From assembly GCF_001908205.1 (NCBI RefSeq), contig NZ_LGHL01000128.1, forward strand, positions 62,001 through 126,000: DNA of 64,000 nucleotides, read 5' to 3'. The DNA comes from Bradyrhizobium sp. NAS80.1 (GTDB taxonomy: Bacteria; Pseudomonadota; Alphaproteobacteria; Rhizobiales; Xanthobacteraceae). The notes beneath the pieces are model-generated. The model was not told where the DNA came from. It saw only the letters and a program-made list of their open reading frames with translations, and ran no database searches. Position numbers and translations under genes: made by a program. This document shows positions 41,090-50,551 of this stretch, one piece after another. Numbering within the stretch: the stretch's first letter is position 1; every line of letters begins with the position of its first letter.

Positions 41090-42163
41090 ATGGCCGAGGA
41101 CGCATCCACCACCGCGCTGACGCTGAAGGACATCGCCCGCGAAGCAGGCGTGAGCCTCGCGACGGTGGACCGCGTTCTGCACAACCGCCCGGGCGTGCGG
41201 CCGGACACGGTCCTGCGCGTGAAGGAGGCGATCGCGCGCAACGCGTTCCAGCCGCATGTCGCTGCCGCCGAACTCGCCCGCGGCCGCGCCCGCCGCTTCG
41301 CCTTCGTGATGCCCTCGGGGCCGAACCCGTTCATGCAGCAGATCGAGGCCTATCTCGCCGAGATGTCGGGCTGGCTCTCGGCCCGCCGCCTCAGCGTCGA
41401 GATGGTCGCCACGGATGTGTTCGATCCCTCCGTGCTCGCGGCTTCGCTGGAGGCGCTGTCGGGCGACTACGACGGCGTCGCCGTGGTGGCGCTGGACCAT
41501 CCGAGCGTCCGCGCCGCCGTCAACGACCTCGTCGAGGCCGGCACCAAGGTGGTCACGCTGGTCTCGGACGTGCCGTCGTCGCGCCGCCACCATTATGTCG
41601 GCATCGATAACATCGCCGCGGGGCGCACCGCCGGGGCGCTGGTCGGGCGGCTGATCGGCCAACGATCCGGCAAGGTCGCGATCGTCGCGGGATCACAGGG
41701 CCTGCGTGACCATGCCGAGCGCATATTCGGCTTCAACCAGGTGATGGCGTCGGAATTCCCTGATCTCAGCGTGCTGCCGGTGCTGGAGGGGCGCGACGAG
41801 GACGACCGTTCGGAGCAGCTCCTGGCGCGGCTGTTCGGCAGGCATGCTGACATTGTCGGTCTTTATAACGTCGGCGCCGGCACGCAAGGCGTCGGCAAGG
41901 CGTTAACCGACAAGGCGTTAACCGATAAGGTTTCGAGCGATTCCGGGCGCGAGAAACGGGTGGTGTTCGTCGGACACGACGTGACCTCGCTGACGCGCCG
42001 TCTGCTGTTGCAGGGCGTGATGGATGCCGCGATCTCGCAGAACCCGGGACATGAGGCGCGCGCCGCTGTGCGCGTGCTGCTCGCGCTTGCGCGGGGCGAA
42101 CCGATCCTGCGCGAACAGGAGAAGATCAGGATCGACATCGTGATGCGGGACAATCTGCCCTAG
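41090..42163 (+). CDS. LacI family transcriptional regulator (sugar operon)
   Basis: 357 residues. N-terminal HTH LTLKDIAREAGVSLATVDRVLHNRPGVRPDT is a LacI headpiece, followed by a periplasmic-binding-protein-like ligand domain (RRFAFVMPSGPNPFMQQIEAYL, DYDGVAVVALDHPSVRAAV, VAIVAGSQGLRDHAERIFGF, IVGLYNVGAGTQGVGKAL) like those of ribose/fructose repressors. It stands immediately upstream of xylB-xylA and the ABC importer, all on the same strand, and most likely controls them. A 12-bp direct repeat (AAGGCGTTAACC at 41898 and 41910 region) lies within the gene. Confidence 0.9.
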   Translation: MAEDASTTALTLKDIAREAGVSLATVDRVLHNRPGVRPDTVLRVKEAIARNAFQPHVAAAELARGRARRFAFVMPSGPNPFMQQIEAYLAEMSGWLSARRLSVEMVATDVFDPSVLAASLEALSGDYDGVAVVALDHPSVRAAVNDLVEAGTKVVTLVSDVPSSRRHHYVGIDNIAAGRTAGALVGRLIGQRSGKVAIVAGSQGLRDHAERIFGFNQVMASEFPDLSVLPVLEGRDEDDRSEQLLARLFGRHADIVGLYNVGAGTQGVGKALTDKALTDKVSSDSGREKRVVFVGHDVTSLTRRLLLQGVMDAAISQNPGHEARAAVRVLLALARGEPILREQEKIRIDIVMRDNLP

Positions 42164-42255
42164 GTCGCAAGGCCGAACGGCGGGAATTCTGGAAGGCCCG
42201 TTGCGAGGAAGGCGACGCAAGCTCGCACATCGCGACGGGCGAAGGGGAGGATGCC

Positions 42256-43710
42256 GTGTATCTCGGAATGGACATCGGCACGTCCGGTGTGAAGGCGGTG
42301 CTCGTGAGCGAAGCCGGCGCGGTCGTCGCGACGGCGGCGCGCGAGCTTGCGCTGTCGCATCCAGCGCCGCTGTGGTCCGAGCAGGATCCTGACGCCTGGG
42401 TCGACGCCGCGACCGGCGCTGTCGACGATCTCGCCGCCCGCCATCCTCGCGAGGTCGCGCAGGTGCGCGGCATCGGGCTGTCAGGCCAGATGCACGGCGC
42501 AACCCTGCTCGGCGGGGACGGCCGCCCGCTGCGTCCCGCCATCCTCTGGAACGATGGACGCTCGCAGGCCGAATGCGTCGAGCTGGAGCAGCGCTGCCCC
42601 TCCCTGCGCACGCTAGCCGGCAATCTGGCGATGCCCGGCTTCACTGCGCCAAAGTTGCTCTGGGTCGCACGACACGAGCCCGGCATTTTCGCGCGCGTGG
42701 CAAAGGTGCTGCTGCCGAAGGCCTATGTGCGTTATCGCCTGACCGGCGAGATGGCCGAGGACATGTCGGATGCCGCCGGCACGCTGTGGCTCAATGTCGG
42801 TCGGCGCCACTGGTCCGCCGCGCTGCTGCAGGCCACCGGGCTCGATCTCAATCACATGCCGCGCCTCGTCGAAGGCAGCGAGGTGAGCGCCGTGCTAGCG
42901 CCGGAATTTTCGCGGCGCTGGGGTATGGCGAAGGACGTGGTGGTCGCCGGCGGCGCCGGCGATTGCGCGGCGAGCGCGATCGGGCTCGGCGCGATCGCGC
43001 CTGGTGATGCGTTCCTGTCACTCGGCACATCCGGTGTGGTGTTTCGGGTCACAGATCGGTTCGCGCCTGCGCCGGCTTCGGCCGTGCACACCTTCTGCCA
43101 CGCGCTGCCCGGCCTTTGGCACCAGATGGGCGTGATGCTGTCAGCTGCGGCCTCGCTCGCCTGGCTCGCCGGCGTGATGGAGACGCCTGCGGCTGCACTG
43201 CTGGCGCCGCTCGGCGCGCACGTCGACGCACCAAGCTCCGTGTTCTTCCTGCCCTATCTCGATGGCGAGCGCACGCCGCACAATGATGCCGCTGCTAGCG
43301 GCGCGCTCGTCGGTCTGCGCGGTGCGACCGGGCGCGCGCAGATTGTCCAGGCCGTGCTCGAAGGCGTCGCCTTCGCTGCGCGCGACAATCTGGCGGCGCT
43401 CAGCGCGGCGGGCGGGTCGATCGCCGAGGTCGATCTGGTCGGCGGCGGCTCGCGCTCGCCGCTCTGGGCGCAGATCTGCGCCGACGTGCTCGGGATTGCC
43501 GTGCACCGCGTCGAGGAAGGCGAGGTCGGGGCGGCACTCGGTGCCGCGCGGCTCGGCCGGCTCGCCGCCACAAGCGAAGATCCCGCAGCGGTCTGCACCC
43601 GACCGCGCCGGCTCGCGAGCTTCGCGCCCCGTGCGTCCGTCGCCGCGGCCTATGACGAGGCCTATCGGCGTTGGCGCAGGCTTTATCCCGCATTGAAGGA
43701 GACCGCTTAA
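42256..43710 (+). CDS. xylB: Xylulokinase
   Basis: 484 residues, FGGY carbohydrate kinase. N-terminal phosphate loop MDIGTSGVKAVLVSE, LSGQMHGATLLGGDGRPLRPAILWNDGR, KLLWVARHEPGIFARVAKVLLPKAYVRYRLTGE, GAGDCAASAIGLG and the C-terminal GGGSRSPLWAQICADVLG. It phosphorylates D-xylulose. Start GTG 42256 is preceded by GGGGAGGA; ATG 42268 is in frame. xylA follows at once. Confidence 0.93.
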   Translation: MYLGMDIGTSGVKAVLVSEAGAVVATAARELALSHPAPLWSEQDPDAWVDAATGAVDDLAARHPREVAQVRGIGLSGQMHGATLLGGDGRPLRPAILWNDGRSQAECVELEQRCPSLRTLAGNLAMPGFTAPKLLWVARHEPGIFARVAKVLLPKAYVRYRLTGEMAEDMSDAAGTLWLNVGRRHWSAALLQATGLDLNHMPRLVEGSEVSAVLAPEFSRRWGMAKDVVVAGGAGDCAASAIGLGAIAPGDAFLSLGTSGVVFRVTDRFAPAPASAVHTFCHALPGLWHQMGVMLSAAASLAWLAGVMETPAAALLAPLGAHVDAPSSVFFLPYLDGERTPHNDAAASGALVGLRGATGRAQIVQAVLEGVAFAARDNLAALSAAGGSIAEVDLVGGGSRSPLWAQICADVLGIAVHRVEEGEVGAALGAARLGRLAATSEDPAAVCTRPRRLASFAPRASVAAAYDEAYRRWRRLYPALKETA

Positions 43711-45033
43711 GTGAACGCGTCAACCAAGTTCTTCGATGCAAGCACCCCTGTCGCCTTTGCCGGCAAGGATGCAGGAAACACGCCCGCCTTCCGCTGGTAC
43801 GACAAGGACCGGGTCGTGCACGGCCGCAGGCTGGAGGATCATCTGCGCTTTGCGGTCTGCTATTGGCATTCGTTCTGCTGGCCGGGAGGCGATCCCTTCG
43901 GCGGCGAGACTTTCCTGAGGCCGTGGCACCACGGCAGCGATGCGCTGGCGCTGGCGCGGGCCAAGGCCGATGTCGCCTTCGAGCTGTTTCGCCTGCTGGA
44001 TGTCCCATTCTTCACTTTCCACGATGTCGATGCGGCGCCCGAAGGCGCCTCGCTAACGGAGTCCGTCGCGAACCTGAATGCGATCGCCGATCTCTTTGAA
44101 GCGAAGATGGCCTCGGCGAAAGTCCGCCTGCTGTGGGGTACCGCCAATTTGTTCACGCATCGCCGCTACATGGCGGGAGCCGCGACCAACCCCGACCCCG
44201 AAATCTTCACCTACGCCTCCGGTCAGGTCCGCGCCGCGCTGGAGGTGACGCACCGGCTCGGCGGCCAGAACTACGTGCTCTGGGGCGGGCGCGAGGGCTA
44301 CGAGACGCTGCTCAACACCGATCTCAGGCGCGAGCTTGATCAGCTCGGCCGCTTCGTGTCGCTGGTCGTCGAGCACAAGCACAAGATCGGCTTCAAGGGG
44401 CCGATCCTGATCGAGCCCAAGCCGAAGGAGCCGACCAAACATCAATACGATTTTGACGTCGCCACCTGCTACGGCTTCCTGCAGCGCTACGATCTCCTGA
44501 ATGACGTCAAGCTCAACATCGAGCAGAACCACGCCATCCTCGCCGGCCATTCCTTCCATCACGAGGTCGCGCTCGCCAAGGCGCTCGGTGTCTTCGGCTC
44601 GCTCGACATCAATCGCGGCGACGATCTGCTCGGCTGGGACACCGACCAGTTCGCGATGAACGTGCCGGAGCTTGCTCTGGTGTTCCACGAGATCCTGAAC
44701 CGCGGTGGCTTCACCTCGGGCGGGCTCAATTTCGACGCCAAGATCCGGCGCCAGTCGATCGACCCGGACGATCTGATCTACGCCCATGTCGGCTCGATGG
44801 ATGCGTGTGCGCGGGCGTTCCTCGCCGCAGCCGACATGGTCGATGCCGGTGTCCTCACCGCGCCGCTCGCCGAGCGTTACGGCGGATGGGCTACCCCCGA
44901 GGGGCGCGCCATTCTCGGCGGCCAGCGTTCGCTCGCCGAGCTCGCCGACAGTGCGCTCAGGCCCGGCTTCGACCCGCAGCCGCGGTCGGGACGGCAGGAA
45001 TATCTGGAATCCCTGGTCAACCGTTACGTCTGA
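43711..45033 (+). CDS. xylA: Xylose isomerase
   Basis: 440 residues, GTG start. Catalytic His104 and Asp107 in FFTFHDVDAAPEG, metal-site motif LIEPKPKEPTKHQYDFD, NIEQNHAILAGHSFHHEV, and DTDQFAMN. It converts D-xylose to D-xylulose in the cytoplasm, feeding XylB. It abuts the xylB stop. Confidence 0.96.
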   Translation: MNASTKFFDASTPVAFAGKDAGNTPAFRWYDKDRVVHGRRLEDHLRFAVCYWHSFCWPGGDPFGGETFLRPWHHGSDALALARAKADVAFELFRLLDVPFFTFHDVDAAPEGASLTESVANLNAIADLFEAKMASAKVRLLWGTANLFTHRRYMAGAATNPDPEIFTYASGQVRAALEVTHRLGGQNYVLWGGREGYETLLNTDLRRELDQLGRFVSLVVEHKHKIGFKGPILIEPKPKEPTKHQYDFDVATCYGFLQRYDLLNDVKLNIEQNHAILAGHSFHHEVALAKALGVFGSLDINRGDDLLGWDTDQFAMNVPELALVFHEILNRGGFTSGGLNFDAKIRRQSIDPDDLIYAHVGSMDACARAFLAAADMVDAGVLTAPLAERYGGWATPEGRAILGGQRSLAELADSALRPGFDPQPRSGRQEYLESLVNRYV

Positions 45034-45042
45034 GCGAGGCTG

Positions 45043-45810
45043 ATGATGGTAGGCAGCGAAGCAACACGGCAGCCGGTGCTCCAACTGACCGGCATCGGCA
45101 AGGAGTTCGGCGCAATCCGCGCGCTGCATGGCGTCGACATGCAGGTGTCGCCGGGCGAGGTGGTCGGCCTGATGGGCGACAACGGTGCGGGCAAGTCGAC
45201 GCTGGTCAAGATCATTGCCGGCAATTTCCGCCCCAGCCACGGCGAAATTCGCTTCGCCGGCAGTGCGGTTCAATTCAGTCGTCCGGTCGATGCCCGTGCG
45301 ATCGGCATCGAGGTGGTCTACCAGGACCTCGCGCTGGCCGACAATTTGACGGCGGCGGCCAACGTGTTTCTCGGCCGCGAGCTGAAGCGCAGGTTCGGCC
45401 CGCTTGCCCTGCTCGACCACAAGGCAATGGCGGCGCGCGCGCTGGAGCTGTTCGGCGAGCTGCGCTCGGAGACGCGCCCCGACGATCTCGTCAAGCAGAT
45501 GTCCGGCGGCCAGCGCCAGGCCGTCGCGATCGCGCGGACGCGCCTGTCCAATGCGAGGCTCGTGATGATGGACGAGCCGACGGCCGCGATCTCGGTCCGT
45601 CAGGTCGAGCAGGTGCTTGGCCTGATCCATCGGTTGAAGGAGCAGGGAGTCGCGGTCATGCTGATCTCGCACCGCATGCCCGACGTCTTCGCGGTCTGCG
45701 ACCGGGTGATCGTCATGCGTCGCGGCGAGAAGCGGGCCGACAAGCCGATCCACGAAACATCCCCCGAGGAAGTCACCGCACTCATCACCGGCGCGAAGGA
45801 GGCTGCGTGA
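45043..45810 (+). CDS. Sugar ABC transporter ATP-binding protein (single-domain type)
   Basis: 255 residues. Walker A GDNGAGKSTLVK, signature QMSGGQRQAVAIAR, Walker B LVMMDEPTAAISV and switch His in VMLISHRMPD. Unlike E. coli XylG it has one ABC domain, as in the FrcA type importers of rhizobia. With the downstream permease and binding protein it forms a complete importer. Stop overlaps the permease ATG. Confidence 0.92.
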   Translation: MMVGSEATRQPVLQLTGIGKEFGAIRALHGVDMQVSPGEVVGLMGDNGAGKSTLVKIIAGNFRPSHGEIRFAGSAVQFSRPVDARAIGIEVVYQDLALADNLTAAANVFLGRELKRRFGPLALLDHKAMAARALELFGELRSETRPDDLVKQMSGGQRQAVAIARTRLSNARLVMMDEPTAAISVRQVEQVLGLIHRLKEQGVAVMLISHRMPDVFAVCDRVIVMRRGEKRADKPIHETSPEEVTALITGAKEAA

Positions 45811-46892
45811 TGGCCATGCCCATGGAAAGCCCGATCAGCTTCACCAATATCGGCAAGGCGAAGTGGTGGCAGCGCGGCATCTTCGCTTCCCAGACCGGCT
45901 ATGTGTTGATCGCGCTGGCGGTGCTGCTGGTGATCATGCATTTCGCCAGTCCCTATTTCTTCACCGAAGGCAATATGCAGAACGTGGCGAAGAACTTCTC
46001 CTTCATCGCCATCGCCACCCTCGGCGTCACCTTCGTGATCATCACCGGCGGCATCGATCTCTCGGTGGGCTCGATGATGTGCTTCTCCGCCATGATCACC
46101 TCGATGGTCATGACCGAGCTGTCGACGCCGGGCTCGTACGGCGCTTCGTTGTTCGTGCACATGGCGGCCGACGGCAAGACCGTGCTGGCCAATGTGCCGG
46201 GCCTGATCCTGCTGGTCTCCGTCGCCGCGGGTCTCGGCGTTGCGCTGATCGCTGGGCTCGTCAATGGCTTCTGCATCGCCGTGCTCGGCCTGTCACCCTT
46301 CGTTACCACGCTCGGCATGCTCTCGATCGTGCGCGGGCTCGGCTATGTCGTCTCCAATGGGCGCGGCAGTTTCCCGGGCGGACCGGACGCCGACTATTTC
46401 TACGCGCTCACCTCGGGCGACGTGCTCGGCCTGCCCGTGCCTTTCATTTATCTGGTGGTCCTCGCGCTGGCGATGGCCGTGGTCCTGCACCACACCTCGT
46501 TCGGCCGCCATGTCTTCGCGCTCGGCGGCAACGAGAAGGCGGCCGAATTGACCGGCATCCCGGTCGTGCGGGTGAAGATCGAGGTCTATGTGATCTGCGC
46601 GCTCGCCGCCGGGCTCCAGGGCATCATCATCTCCGGCTGGCTGGGATCGGCGCCGGCCAACATGGCGACGTCCTACGAGCTCAACGTGATCGCGGCGGCC
46701 GTCATCGGCGGTGCCAACCTTGCCGGCGGCATCGGCGGTCCGCTTGGCGCCATCGTGGGCTGCGTGCTGCTCGAGGTGATCCGCAACGGCCTCGTGCTGG
46801 CGCAGGTCAGCTCCTACTGGCAGCAGACGCTGGTGGGCGTGATCATCATCCTGGCGGTACTGGTCGACCGCGTCCGCTCGCGGATGATCTGA
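45810..46892 (+). CDS. Sugar ABC transporter permease
   Basis: 360 residues, about nine membrane segments, of the ribose/xylose/fructose (BPD_transp_2) class: NFSFIAIATLGVTFVIITGGIDLSVGSMM, GLVNGFCIAVLGLSPFVTTLGMLSIVRGLGYV, FALGGNEKAAELTGIPVVRVKI and NVIAAAVIGGANLAGGIGGP. It overlaps the ATPase stop (TGATG). Confidence 0.92.
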   Translation: MAMPMESPISFTNIGKAKWWQRGIFASQTGYVLIALAVLLVIMHFASPYFFTEGNMQNVAKNFSFIAIATLGVTFVIITGGIDLSVGSMMCFSAMITSMVMTELSTPGSYGASLFVHMAADGKTVLANVPGLILLVSVAAGLGVALIAGLVNGFCIAVLGLSPFVTTLGMLSIVRGLGYVVSNGRGSFPGGPDADYFYALTSGDVLGLPVPFIYLVVLALAMAVVLHHTSFGRHVFALGGNEKAAELTGIPVVRVKIEVYVICALAAGLQGIIISGWLGSAPANMATSYELNVIAAAVIGGANLAGGIGGPLGAIVGCVLLEVIRNGLVLAQVSSYWQQTLVGVIIILAVLVDRVRSRMI

Positions 46893-46983
46893 AGTGACGC
46901 GTTCCGGGAGGGCAACGTAGATGCCTGTCCGCTTCCCGGGGCGATCTTGAGAGGATGGGCACCAGAGAAGGGTGGAGGAGACA

Positions 46984-47916
46984 ATGAGGAAACTTCTTCT
47001 TGCCGGCATCGCCGTTGCGATGATGGCAACGCCGGCGTTTGCCGCGAACTACCGCTTCGTGATCGTGCCCAAGGCGATGAACAATCCGTTCTTCGACTTC
47101 GCGCGCGACGGCTGCGAAAAGCGCGCCAAGGAGCTCGGCAACATCGAGTGCATCTACAAGGGGCCGGTGGAGCATGAGCCGGCGACGCAGGCGCAGATCA
47201 TCCAGGACTTCGTCACCCAGAAGGTCGACGGTCTCGCCATCTCGGTCGCCGACGTGGCGGCCATGACCAAGTCGATCGAGGCGGCGACTGCTGCGGGCAT
47301 CCCCGTCATCACCTTCGATGCGGATGCGCCGGGCTCCAAGCGCATCGCCTATATCGGTACCAACAACAAGGAGTTCGGCCTCGCGCTTGGCAAGCAGCTG
47401 CTGAAGCTGCGACCCGACGGCGGCAAATACGCCATGGTCTCGGGCGGTCCGGGCGCCAAGAACCTCGCCGAGCGCGTCGACGGCGTCCGTGAGGCGCTGA
47501 AGGGCTCGAAATGGACCGAGGTCGCGGGCTCTCCGACCTTCTGCAACGATGATCCGGCGCTGGCGGTCCAGCAGATGACGGATATGCGCACTGCAACGCC
47601 CGACCTCGCCGCCATCGTTCCCGTCGGCGGATGGCCGATGTTCGCTCCCGAAGGCTTCAAGGCGTTCGCCACCCGGTACAAGAGGGAGATCGATTCCGGC
47701 AAGTTCACGCTGGTCGTCGCCGATACGCTGAAGATGCAGCTCGAGCTGCTGCGCGACGGCTATGCCAATGCGCTGGTCGGCCAGCGTCCCTTCGAGATGG
47801 GCGAGAAGGCGATGGACACGCTGCTCGCCATCAAGAAGGGCGAAAAGGTGCCGGAGATCGTCTATACCGGCCTCGATCTCGTGACCAAGGACAACGTTGC
47901 GCAGATGTTGAAGTAG
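46984..47916 (+). CDS. Sugar ABC transporter substrate-binding protein
   Basis: 310 residues with signal peptide MRKLLLAGIAVAMMATPAFA and GTGGAGGAGAC before the ATG. It is of the ribose/xylose type: YRFVIVPKAMNNPFFDFARDG, QIIQDFVTQKVDGLAISVAD, IPVITFDADAPGSKRIAYIGTNNKEFGLALG and EKVPEIVYTGLDLVTKDNV. It lies after the permease and before two oxidation genes, completing the importer for the sugar degraded by this locus. Confidence 0.92.
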   Translation: MRKLLLAGIAVAMMATPAFAANYRFVIVPKAMNNPFFDFARDGCEKRAKELGNIECIYKGPVEHEPATQAQIIQDFVTQKVDGLAISVADVAAMTKSIEAATAAGIPVITFDADAPGSKRIAYIGTNNKEFGLALGKQLLKLRPDGGKYAMVSGGPGAKNLAERVDGVREALKGSKWTEVAGSPTFCNDDPALAVQQMTDMRTATPDLAAIVPVGGWPMFAPEGFKAFATRYKREIDSGKFTLVVADTLKMQLELLRDGYANALVGQRPFEMGEKAMDTLLAIKKGEKVPEIVYTGLDLVTKDNVAQMLK

Positions 47917-48031
47917 CAGCGCTGCCAGCCCCTTGCTCCTGCATGCCTCTCTCGCTTGCGGCCTTCGCAAGCGGGAGAGATAATGCGGGTAGGAAGGGCC
48001 AAGGGCCGGAAGAGATTGGGGTTGGAAGAAT

Positions 48032-49042
48032 ATGGGAATGAAACGGTCGCGGCTCGGCTCTATCGAGGTCACTTCAAGGCTCGGCTCTATCGAGGTCACT
48101 TCAATAGGTCTCGGTACCGCCCCGCTCGGCGGATTGTTCACCTCCGTCAGCAACGCCGATGCGGAAGCGACGATCGAACGCGCCTGGTCGCTGGGCGTCC
48201 GCTTCTTCGATACTGCGCCGCTCTATGGCTTTGGCCTCGCCGAGCGGCGGCTGGGCGCATTCCTGCGGCGGCAGCCGCGCGAGTCCTACGTCATCTCGAC
48301 CAAGGTTGGCCGCCTGCTGCGCGCGCCCGATGGCGCTGCCGCGGAGGACGACTATTACAAAAACGGGCAGCGCGAGCGGCCGGTGTTCGATTTCAGTCAT
48401 GACGGTGTGATGCGTTCGGTCGAGGAGAGCCTTAACCGCCTCGGGCTCGACCGCGTCGATGTCCTGCTCGTGCACGATCCGGATGACCACTATGACGACG
48501 CCGTCGCCGGCGCCTTCCGCGCGCTCGAGCGTCTGCGCGCCGACGGAACGGTCAAGGCCATCGGGGCCGGCATGAACCAGTCGGAAATGCTGGTCCGTTT
48601 TGCGGAAACCGTGCCGGTCGACTGCTTCCTGCTCGCCGGCCGCTACACGCTGCTCGACCAGGGCGCGCTGGATGCGCTGTTTCCGGTCTGCCAGTCGAAA
48701 AACATCGGCATCCTGCTCGGCGGCATCTACAACAGCGGCATTCTGGCCAATCCCGGGACGGGCGCGAAGTTCAATTATCAGGATGCCGATGCGGCGCTCG
48801 TCGCGCGCGCGCTCGAGCTCGACGGGCTCTGCCGCAAGCACGGCACCGAGCTGAAGGCCGCAGCGCTCCAGTTCTGCATGGCTCATCCGGCGGTGACGGT
48901 TGCCGTGATGGGCGCGCGCAATGCCGGTGAGGTCGCCGACAACATCGCGATGTCGGGGACGGCGGTGCCGCAAGCCTTCTGGCAAGAGCTGCGCGCGCGA
49001 AAACTCGTCGACGCGCGGGCACCGCTGCCAGGCGGAGCGTAA
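48032..49042 (+). CDS. Aldo/keto reductase (aldose dehydrogenase type) with 9-residue tandem duplication at the N-terminus
   Basis: 336 residues. The barrel has IGLGTAPLGGLF, TIERAWSLGVRFFDTAPLYGFGLAERRLG, the Tyr/Lys catalytic pair in TAPLYG and STKVGRL, and LDRVDVLLVHDPDDHY. It resembles D-threo-aldose or L-fucose 1-dehydrogenases, which produce sugar lactones. The N-terminus is MGMKRS followed by two exact copies of RLGSIEVTS before IGLG; the DNA copies are 48051-48077 and 48078-48104. One copy would give the normal length. Next to a lactonase-like gene 4 bp downstream. Confidence 0.9.
   Translation: MGMKRSRLGSIEVTSRLGSIEVTSIGLGTAPLGGLFTSVSNADAEATIERAWSLGVRFFDTAPLYGFGLAERRLGAFLRRQPRESYVISTKVGRLLRAPDGAAAEDDYYKNGQRERPVFDFSHDGVMRSVEESLNRLGLDRVDVLLVHDPDDHYDDAVAGAFRALERLRADGTVKAIGAGMNQSEMLVRFAETVPVDCFLLAGRYTLLDQGALDALFPVCQSKNIGILLGGIYNSGILANPGTGAKFNYQDADAALVARALELDGLCRKHGTELKAAALQFCMAHPAVTVAVMGARNAGEVADNIAMSGTAVPQAFWQELRARKLVDARAPLPGGA
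48051..48104 (+). repeat. Exact 27-bp tandem duplication inside the AKR gene
   Basis: Two copies of a 27-bp unit beginning GGCTCGGCTCTATCGAGG. It keeps frame (9 codons). Slippage could expand or contract it. Confidence 0.95.
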
Positions 49043-49045
49043 GGC

Positions 49046-49894
49046 ATGATCATCGACGGCCATCAGCATTTCTGGGACCCCGCGCGCGCCGACTATCCCT
49101 GGATGGAAGCGCCTGAGTTCACACCGATCCGGCGCGCCTTCGGCCCCAGCGATCTCGCGCCGCTCCTGAAAGCAAACGGCGTCGACGCGAGCATCGTAGT
49201 GCAGTGCCGCTCCGCGCTGGGTGAGACTGAGGAATTTCTGCAGGTCGCCGCCGCGAATCCATTTGTCGTCGGCGTGGTCGGATGGGCCGATCTGACCGAT
49301 AGCGGTCTTGGTGACTCACTTGATCGGCTGCGCGGCGCGCCGGGCGGCGGCAAGCTGGTCGGCATCCGCCACCAGGTCCACGACGAGCCCGATCCCGATT
49401 GGTTGCTGCGCGAGGACGTTCGCCGTGGGCTGGCCGCGGTATTCGCCCGCGATCTCGCCTATGATTTGCTCGTCCGAACCCGCGAGCTGCCCGCCGCGAT
49501 CGCGACCGCCCGGGCCTTTCCGCAAGCGCATTTCGTCCTCGACCACGCTGCCAAACCGCCGATCGCCGATGGCGGCAGCGCCGAATGGGCCGACCGCATC
49601 GCCGCGCTCGCGGCTTGCGGCAATGTCTGGTGCAAGGTCTCGGGGCTCGCGACGGAGGCGGTCTGGAACGATTGGGACGCGGAGCGGCTGCTTCCATTCG
49701 TCGAGCACGCCGCGCAATGCTTTGGCGAGGACCGCCTGATCTTCGGGTCAGACTGGCCGGTGTGCCTGCTCGCGGGGAGTTATGGCGAGATCAAGAACGC
49801 GCTGGAAGCGTGCTTGGCGAAGGTCGGGCCGAGGGTGCTGGAGAAAGCGTTCGGAGTGAATGCGAAGGCTGCGTATCGGTTGTCGGCTAGCTGA
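49046..49894 (+). CDS. Amidohydrolase-family lactonase-like protein
   Basis: 282 residues. TIM-barrel amidohydrolase-2: DGHQHFWDPARADYPWM at the start (metal His-x-His), IVVQCRSALGETEEFLQVAA, VGIRHQVHDEPDPDWL, HFVLDHAAKPPI, WCKVSGLATEA and GSDWPVCLLA. This is the group of L-fuconolactonase and similar sugar lactonases. Following the AKR gene by 3 bp, it likely opens the lactone formed by it. Confidence 0.88.
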   Translation: MIIDGHQHFWDPARADYPWMEAPEFTPIRRAFGPSDLAPLLKANGVDASIVVQCRSALGETEEFLQVAAANPFVVGVVGWADLTDSGLGDSLDRLRGAPGGGKLVGIRHQVHDEPDPDWLLREDVRRGLAAVFARDLAYDLLVRTRELPAAIATARAFPQAHFVLDHAAKPPIADGGSAEWADRIAALAACGNVWCKVSGLATEAVWNDWDAERLLPFVEHAAQCFGEDRLIFGSDWPVCLLAGSYGEIKNALEACLAKVGPRVLEKAFGVNAKAAYRLSAS

Positions 49895-49918
49895 GGTGAC
49901 ACACCGGCGTTTCCACAT

Positions 49919-50009
49919 CGTCATGGCCGGGCTTGTCCCGGCCATCCACGAACTCGAGTCGCCAGCTGTACGAACAACGTGGATGCCCGGGACAAGCCCG
50001 GGCATGACG
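49919..50009. repeat. Dispersed intergenic inverted repeat, CGTCATGGCCGGGC family
   Basis: Arms CGTCATGGCCGGGCTTGTCC and GGACAAGCCCGGGCATGACG, continuing to ATCCACG/CGTGGAT, about 32 bp each with few mismatches. It lies between converging genes. Confidence 0.8.
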
Positions 50010-50032
50010 AGTTTGGGCATCCTAGGCGTATT

Positions 50033-50398
50033 TTACGCGCCCGCGGGCACCTGATCCAGGAACCCCGTGATGCTTCTGATCCGGCCGTCCTTCAGCACGG
50101 CGAAATCCGTCCCCTTGATCGGGCTGTCGACACCATCGGGGCCGAGGCCCCAGGAGAAGCGGATGTGGTCGCCGTAGCCGTTGGGCTCGCCGATCAGCTT
50201 GAACCTGAATTCCGGAAAGCGCTGCTGCACGCCTGCGATCAGCGCGTCGATGCCGTCCTGGCCGTCACCCTTCATCAGGGGATCGATATAGCTCGCATCC
50301 GCCGTCCAGTGCTCGCTGAGCAGTTCGCGCCGGCGGCCGGTCGCGCGCTCGTTCCAGAGCTCGATGTAGCGGCGGGCGATGGTGACGTGGTCGGTCAT
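50033..50398 (-). CDS. Nuclear transport factor 2-like (SnoaL) family protein
   Basis: 121 residues from ATG 50398 (ATTATC region with GGAGAT before). NTF2 fold: IARRYIELWNERATGRRREL, HWTADASYIDPLMKGDGQDG, FKLIGEPNGYGDHIRFSWGL and GTDFAVLKDGRIRSITGFLD. Often a ligand-binding or isomerase-like domain. No partner visible. Confidence 0.85.
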   Translation of the reverse strand: MTDHVTIARRYIELWNERATGRRRELLSEHWTADASYIDPLMKGDGQDGIDALIAGVQQRFPEFRFKLIGEPNGYGDHIRFSWGLGPDGVDSPIKGTDFAVLKDGRIRSITGFLDQVPAGA

Positions 50399-50551
50399 GA
50401 TAATCTCCTTCGATGTCGCCGTGTCCGGCTGCCCATGACTATCGAAGGTTTGCGCGCGCCGATCGATTACCTCGGAGATCATGCGCCCGTAAAAAACTGA
50501 AGCGCGATGATGTTGTCATCGCGCTTCAGTCGTATGCGAACTTCCGCGAAA

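Noticed and set aside
44053..45753. 566-residue minus-strand frame opposite xylA and the ABC ATPase
   Set aside because: Shadow of high-GC coding DNA, with low-complexity His/Asp/Arg content.
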